A stretch of 15,000 bases of DNA from Actinidia chinensis. Taxonomy: Eukaryota; Streptophyta; Magnoliopsida; Ericales; Actinidiaceae. This document shows, piece after piece, positions 12,001 to 15,000 of this stretch (the stretch's first letter is position 1; the number at the start of each line of letters is the position of its first letter). The notes beneath the pieces are model-generated. The model ran no database searches. It saw only the letters and a program-made list of their open reading frames with translations, and was not told the DNA's origin. The stretch lies in contig CM018894.1 of the NCBI GenBank assembly GCA_009663005.1, forward strand, positions 1,829,979-1,844,978. The letters run 5' to 3'. A program made the position numbers and the translations under genes.

Positions 12001-12700
12001 AAAAAAATAATACAATCATTTTATTTTTTTATGAATAAAAGTTTTTGCCTAACATTTTTTCATCCCTGATTTTTTTTTTCTAAAACAATCCCTTCTTCTA
12101 TTATTTTTTATTTATTTAAACATTAAATACTTATTTCCTCAATTAATAATTTTGAAATATATTTTTTGGCATTTTAAAAGAGTCTCTTTTGTATTTGTTT
12201 ATATATTTTTCTTAAAATTAATTTTCCAAAAACAATTTATTTGAGTTTCTCTCATTTAACAAATTCTCACTTTTTAAAGTTTTTCTTCTTTGATTTTTTG
12301 TTTACCAAACCCTCATTTTTTCAAAACTTTTTTATTGCCCATTTTTTTAAAACCTAATACAATCATTTTATTTTTTTATGTTTTTATTTATTTTCTAAAA
12401 TAATCCCTTCTTCTATTTTTTTTTTTGATAAATTAAAGACTTATTTCCTCAATTATTATTTTTTAAATATATTTTTTGCATTTTTTATGTATTTTACATT
12501 CAAAAAACACATACCTTTTTACTATTTTTTTTCTAAAAATTAATTCTCCTACAAAAATTATTTATTTTTCTTCTTTGATTTTTTGTTTACCAAACCCTCA
12601 TTTTTTCAAAACTTTTTTATTGCCCATTTTTTTAAAAACTAATACAATCATTTTATTTTTTTATGCATAAAAATTTTGCATAACATTTTTTAATCCTTGA
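9080..12700 (+). repeat. Alternating two-type monomer dimers within the right regime
   Basis: Two monomer subtypes can be told apart here. Type 1 reads CAACACATTCTCAATTTTT, GTTCACCAAACCCTCAATC, TTGTATTGCTC and, at three sites, ATGAATAAAAGTTTTTGCC. Type 2 reads TCTCATTCAACAAATTCTCA, TTTTTAAAGTTTTT, TTTACCAAACCCTCATTTTT, TATTGCCCAT and AAAACCTAA. Type 2 starts near 9155, 9836, 10595, 11309 and 12249; type 1 or similar monomers lie between them (about 9500, 10220, 10920, 11900). The dimer period is about 680-760 bp and about 940 bp for the last step, so this sub-region has its own higher-order structure, unlike that of the left regime. Confidence 0.65.
10880..12214 (+). repeat. Near-identical segment pair, offset 974 bp
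   Basis: Positions 10881-11240 and 11855-12214 are almost identical over about 360 bp. They share words found nowhere else in the window: TACGATTTTATTTCTAAAAA, CTTTAATTCAAAACATTCTC, CATCCCTGATTTT, TTATTTAAACATTAAATACT, AATTAATAATTTTGAAATAT and TTTTTTGGCATTTTAAAAG. Only a few substitutions separate them (for example TGTTTGTGTTGC against TGCTTGTATTGC, and GCCAAACA against GCCTAACA). Weaker colinearity continues to about 11690 and 12600, with block deletions. The feature spans both copies and the sequence between them, that is, one duplicated block of about 974 bp. Confidence 0.8.
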
Positions 12701-14168
12701 TTTTTTTTATTTTCTAAAATAATCCCTTCTTCTATTTTTTTAATTTTTTGATAAATTAAAGACTTATTTCCTCAATTAATATTTTTTAAATATATTTTTT
12801 GCATTTTTTTATGAATTTTTCTTTTAAAAAACACCTACCTTTTAACTAATTTTTTTTCTAAAAATTAATTCTCCAAAACAAATTGCTTTCTTTTTCTTTC
12901 ATTCAACACATTCTTAATTTTTAAATTTTTTCTTCTTTATTTTTTTGTTCACCAAACCCTCGATTTTCCAAAACTTTTGTATTGCTCTTTTTTTAAACAA
13001 ATAATACAATCATTTTATTTTTTTATGCATAAAAGTTTCTGCCTAACATTTTTTCATCCTTGATTTTTTTTTGTTTTCTAAAAGAATCCCTTCTTCTATT
13101 ATTTTTTATTTTTTGATCAATTAAAGACTTATTTCCTCAATTAATATTTTTTAAATATATTTTTTTGCATTTTAAAAGAGTCTTTTTTGTATTTTTTTAA
13201 TATATTTTTCTTTAGAAAAACACCTACCTTTTTACTATTATTTTTCTACCAATTAGTTCTCCAAAAAAAATTCATTTGTTTTTCTTTTATTCAACACATT
13301 CTCACTTTTTAAATTTTTTCTTCTTTGATTTTTTGTTTACCAAACCCTCATTCTTACAAAACTTTTACAAAGTAATGCATTCATTTTATTTTTTTAAAAA
13401 AATATCTTTTTGGGCATAAAATATTTTCTTCCTTGATTTTCCTTTTTTTTTTCTTCTAAAACCTTCCCTTCTTCTATTTGTTTATTTTTTGATAAATTAA
13501 AGACTTATTTCCTGAATTAATATTTTTTTATATTTTAAAAGAGTCTCTTTTATATTATGTTATGTATTTTTCTTTAAAAAAACACTTACCTTTTTACTAT
13601 TTTTTTTTCTAAAAATTAGTTCTCCAAAAAAAAAAATCATTTGTTTTTCTTTCATTCAACACATTCTCACTTTTTAAATTTTTTCTTCTTTAATTTTTTG
13701 TTTACCAAACACTCATTCTTCCAAAACTTTTCTATTTCTCTTTTTTTAAAAAATAATAAAATTATTTTATTTTTTTATGCATAAAATATTTTGCATAACA
13801 TTTTTTCATTTTTGATTTTCTTTTTTGTTTTTTTATTTATTTTCTAAAACAATCCCTTATTTGCTTTTTTTTCTTTTTTTGAAATATAAAAGGGTTATTT
13901 CCTCAATTAATATTTTTTGAATATTTTTTTTTGCATTTGAAAAGAGTCTCTTTTGTATTGTTTTATATATTTTTCTTTAAAAAAACACCTACCTTTTTAC
14001 TATTTTTTTTCTAAAAAATAATTCTCCAAAAAATTATTTTTCTTTCATTCAATATATTCTCACTTTTTAAAGTTTTTTCTTCTTTAATTTTTTGTTTACC
14101 AAACCCTCATTCTTCCAAAACTTTTTTATTACTCTTTTTTTTAAAAATAATACAATCATTTTATGTTT

Positions 14169-14198
14169 TTATGCATAAAATTTTTTGCAACTCATCAG
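14169..14198 (+). other. Putative 3' splice site (intron end) at the array edge
   Basis: The last satellite monomer stops in its TTTTTTGCA box (14181-14189) and is followed by ACTCATCAG, with the AG at 14197-14198. The T runs of the satellite would serve as the polypyrimidine/U-rich tract that plant introns need, and CAG is a standard acceptor. From 14199 a frame stays open for 33 codons in ordinary-composition sequence. Position and composition fit an acceptor well, but no transcript evidence exists here, and the fit depends on the downstream exon being real. Confidence 0.45.
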
Positions 14199-14300
14199 CT
14201 GCCTGAAAGTACTGACATAGAGGTGCCTTATTCGGAAACAAAACCGTTATCCAAGTCAATCACAAGAAGAAAGACGGGAAAAGCTTGGAGTTTTTGGTGA
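14199..14300 (+). CDS. Probable terminal coding exon of an unrecognised plant gene (partial)
   Basis: Starting right after the candidate CAG acceptor, in phase 0, the frame reads 33 codons and ends in TGA at 14298-14300. The peptide begins LPESTDIEVPYSETKPLSKS and ends RRKTGKAWSFW. It is hydrophilic, with a basic patch (SITRRKTGK) and an aromatic C-terminus, and looks like a disordered protein tail. I do not recognise the family and assign no function. Support comes from the sharp switch to balanced base composition at 14190, the acceptor-like boundary, the open frame and the 3'-UTR-like sequence that follows. The remaining exons would lie left of the window, which implies a last intron longer than 14 kb. 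It could also be a truncated gene remnant next to the array, and 33 codons could be open by chance. Confidence 0.42.
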   Translation: MPESTDIEVPYSETKPLSKSITRRKTGKAWSFW

Positions 14301-14460
14301 AATAATAGGAGCTTTTTACTGCCAGTGCTGAATTTCCACTGTTATGGTGTAATCAGTGTTGTGAATTTGTGTGCTCTCTCCTTTTGTTATTGTTCTGCCC
14401 TTTCTCTTGGCTTCCTCTTTTGGGCAGGTTTATATGTAAATTTTACGTTATAATTCAAGG
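14301..14460 (+). other. Probable 3' UTR with plant-type polyadenylation region
   Basis: This non-coding stretch follows the TGA at 14298-14300, and another stop-like TAATAG sits just downstream. It contains T/G-rich runs typical of plant far-upstream poly(A) elements, such as TTTTGTTATTGTT (14382-14394), then an A/T-rich near-upstream-like TATATGTAAATTTTACG (14431-14447). Cleavage would be expected at about 14445-14475. Plant poly(A) signals are loose, so the exact end cannot be set from sequence. Confidence 0.35.
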
Positions 14461-14740
14461 CTTAGATCCACATATCGAAGCTAATCCAGAAGTGGTTAAA
14501 TGAACTATTTATGAATATCCTTTGGACAGGAACGTTCACTTTCAACGACAAAGCGAACCTTCTTGTTGCAAATGGTTCATTGCGTTTGTTTTGAAAATGT
14601 TCACTGGCTGGAAGTATGGTCTACCCTTCCAACAAGTGAATATTACAATAATGAGAGATTTCAACTTCACATAGCCATGTTTGATCCATCCACTTTTTAA
14701 GAAAGCAGAGAAAAAAAAACAAAAAATAATTTAGTCTACA
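14461..14740. other. Intergenic stretch, nothing recognised
   Basis: This is unique, balanced-composition sequence between the gene-like 3' end and the U1 promoter. I see no long open frame, RNA gene or mobile-element termini. Small features are the palindrome GAACGTTC (14530-14537), a repeated GTTCACT (14534 and 14599), and an A-rich run at 14710-14730 just before the U1 upstream element. Confidence 0.5.
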
Positions 14741-14751
14741 ATCCCACATCA
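14741..14751 (+). promoter_or_regulatory. Plant snRNA upstream sequence element (USE)
   Basis: The sequence ATCCCACATCA matches the plant USE consensus RTCCCACATCG at 10 of 11 positions, with the last base changed. It lies 65-75 bp before the first base of the U1-like body, the usual position near -70. It is a plant-specific snRNA promoter element and sets both the direction and the 5' end of the gene. Confidence 0.85.
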
Positions 14752-14784
14752 AAAGTAGATAAAAAGAGTACCCCAAACCAATGA

Positions 14785-14791
14785 ATAAATA
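14785..14791 (+). promoter_or_regulatory. TATA box of the U1 gene
   Basis: ATAAATA starts 31 bp upstream of the U1 first base. The gap between USE and TATA is 33 bp. In plants this wide spacing specifies Pol II transcription, while spacing about 10 bp shorter specifies Pol III, so the promoter is of the expected U1 (Pol II) class. Its preservation suggests the locus either is, or recently was, transcribed. Confidence 0.75.
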
Positions 14792-14815
14792 TGCACAAAT
14801 GAGGCACCTTTTAAC

Positions 14816-14946
14816 ATACTTATCTGGACGGGATCAATGGGCATGGCCTATGTTGTTGACTTCCAATGCACTTTGGAGGGGTGCTTTCCTAAGGTCTGCC
14901 CAAGAGGCAGAGTCTACGTCATAATTTGTGGCAGCGGGGGCCCCTG
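14816..14946 (+). ncRNA. U1 spliceosomal snRNA-like gene, variant or pseudogene
   Basis: U1 snRNA base-pairs with 5' splice sites in the spliceosome. The body starts ATACTTATCTGGACGGG and keeps the stem-loop II region (14862-14877), stem-loop III (TCTGCC 14895-14900 pairing with GGCAGA 14906-14911), CTACGTC and the Sm site AATTTGTGG (14923-14931). It is about 131 nt, against about 160-165 nt for typical plant U1. Defects: base 8 is T instead of C (14823), in the splice-site pairing region. Stem-loop I lacks about 14 nt including the U1-70K-binding loop; GGGC at 14842 runs straight into ATGGCC. The U1A loop word ATTGCAC reads AATGCAC (14865-14871). Stem-loop IV lacks its tip, so GGGGG runs directly into CCCC at 14940/14941. 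The comparison is with remembered plant U1 consensus. With an intact promoter and Sm site but broken protein-binding loops, a decayed copy is most likely; an expressed variant is less likely. Confidence 0.88.
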
Positions 14947-15000
14947 AGTCTTATTTCCTAATCTTACATACCATGACTTGCATCTTTCAGGCAAAAGACA
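14947..15000 (+). other. U1 3' flank with weak 3'-box-like sequence
   Basis: AGTCTTA (14947-14953) resembles the AGTNNAA core of the plant snRNA 3'-end box with one mismatch, and the CA expected just before it is 13 nt away. The match is weak. The deletion of the stem-loop IV tip may have changed the spacing. The rest of the flank holds nothing else I can support. Confidence 0.25.

Larger units (their letters stand above)
7168..14178. repeat. Recurrent palindromic box TTATGCATAA, one per right-regime monomer
   Basis: The perfect 10-bp palindrome TTATGCATAA occurs at 7168, 7543, 7921, 8520, 8916, 9964, 10703, 11690, 12661, 13023, 13775 and 14169 (start positions). In many copies it is followed after AAGTTT by TTGCATAACATT, so that TGCATAA appears twice about 16 bp apart. 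The left regime has ATGTGTAA, or similar, in its place and no perfect palindrome. The box is one of the few G/C-containing islands in the monomer. It could be a protein-binding site or simply inherited from the founder monomer; the sequence does not decide this. Confidence 0.6.
1..14189 (+). repeat. T-rich tandem satellite array, head to tail
   Basis: The whole stretch is built from diverged copies of the same landmark words in the same order: a TTGCATAA box, CCTTGATTTT, CTAAAACAATCCCTTCTTCT, GATAAATTAAAGACTTATTT, TTAAATATATTTTTTG, AAAAGAGTCTCTTTTGTATT, AAAATTAATTCTCCAAAAA and TTCTCACTTTTTAAA. No copy is inverted. The plus strand is strongly T-rich and G-poor: positions 7621-7680, counted by hand, hold 34 T, 19 A, 5 C and 2 G. 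Copies differ mostly in homopolymer length and in block deletions, as expected of slippage and unequal exchange. The array starts before the window and stops within the TTTTTTGCA box of the last copy. No transposase, reverse transcriptase or other coding capacity is visible. A centromeric, heterochromatic or intronic satellite are all possible; the right flank favours intronic. Confidence 0.93.
7181..14189 (+). repeat. Right regime: simpler satellite monomer of about 370 bp
   Basis: The spacing of the GATAAATTAAAGACTTATTT word and its variants is mostly 357-400 bp, for example about 7629, 8027, 8260, 8627, 8994, 9367, 9669, 10069, 10426, 10807, 11512, 11770, 12427, 12750, 13115, 13490 and 13875, with shorter steps where monomers have lost blocks. 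Each full monomer runs as TTGCATAACATT, CATCCTTGATTTT, ACAATCCCTTCTTCTATTATT, the GATAAATT word, AAAAGAGTCTCTTTTGTATT, AACACCTACCTTTTTACTA, TTAATTCTCCAAAAA, CATTCAACACATTCTCAC, TTTACCAAACCCTCA, TATTGCTCTTTTTT and AATACAATCATTTTATTTTT. It is colinear with subunit A of the left regime followed by the tail of C, without B or the first part of C. Confidence 0.85.

Noticed and set aside
922..12670. Short open frames in the array (for example 4014-4199, 5372-5560, 7183-7389, 9081-9305, 9748-9945, 10478-10684, 12476-12670 on plus; 922-1110 on minus)
   Set aside because: They encode Phe/Leu/Ile-rich or Lys/Asn-rich peptides that only reflect T-rich or A-rich repeats. They resemble each other because the monomers do, frames break between copies, and there is no codon-level constraint.
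1..14189. CRISPR array or prokaryotic repeat system
   Set aside because: There are no short identical repeats with unique spacers. The repeats are long, diverged, contiguous satellite monomers, and the flank carries a plant snRNA promoter.
1..14189. Organellar genome origin
   Set aside because: AT richness alone could suggest it, but there are no organellar genes or tRNAs, and the flank holds a nuclear spliceosomal RNA gene with a Pol II snRNA promoter.
14434..14502. Open frame reading through 14461-14502 (DPHIEANPEVVK then stop) as a further coding exon
   Set aside because: It is short, lacks a start or clear acceptor, and its upstream part runs through T-rich 3'-UTR-like sequence. It is consistent with chance.
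14816..14946. U1 copy as a retrotransposed (RNA-derived) pseudogene
   Set aside because: The USE and TATA lie at correct distances upstream, and no A-tail or target-site duplication is visible downstream, so a DNA-level gene copy is favoured.
14979..14990. TGCATCTTTCAG at the right edge as a splice acceptor
   Set aside because: It has the form of an acceptor, but only 10 bases follow and no intron start or frame can be tied to it; it also lies right behind the U1 locus.

Overview
The window is nuclear DNA of a land plant. The diagnostic evidence is at the right end: a U1 snRNA-like gene preceded by the plant-specific snRNA upstream sequence element and a TATA box at Pol II spacing. The rest is a very T-rich, G-poor tandem satellite with no protein-coding capacity. 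The species cannot be named from the sequence.

Layout. Positions 1 to about 14,189 are one head-to-tail satellite array, all in one orientation, which continues beyond the left edge. It has two regimes. From 1 to about 7,030 the repeat is a higher-order unit, usually 658-709 bp, built of three related subunits (called A, B and C here). Single units are altered: one of 1,103 bp carries an internal 408-bp duplication, one of 313 bp carries a large deletion, and units of 518 and 558 bp share the same deletion. A short scrambled segment (about 7,030-7,180) leads into the second regime. From 7,180 to 14,189 the repeat is a simpler unit of about 370 bp, equivalent to A plus the end of C, in several subtypes. 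Between about 9,080 and 12,700 these form alternating dimers and a near-identical 974-bp duplication.

The composition changes abruptly at about 14,190. A CAG acceptor-like site (ending at 14,198) precedes a 33-codon open frame of ordinary composition that ends in TGA at 14,298-14,300. A 3'-UTR-like stretch follows. I read this as the last exon of an unrecognised plus-strand gene whose final intron would contain the T-rich array. This is inference; the upstream exons lie outside the window. About 280 bp without recognised features follow.

The last 260 bp hold the U1 locus. Its promoter elements and Sm site look intact, but the RNA body has lost the tips of stem-loops I and IV and carries changes in the 5'-splice-site pairing region and the U1A loop. 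It is probably a decayed or variant copy.

The genes show no functional link to each other. The main interest is the satellite's evolutionary structure, its possible position inside an intron, and the altered U1 locus.
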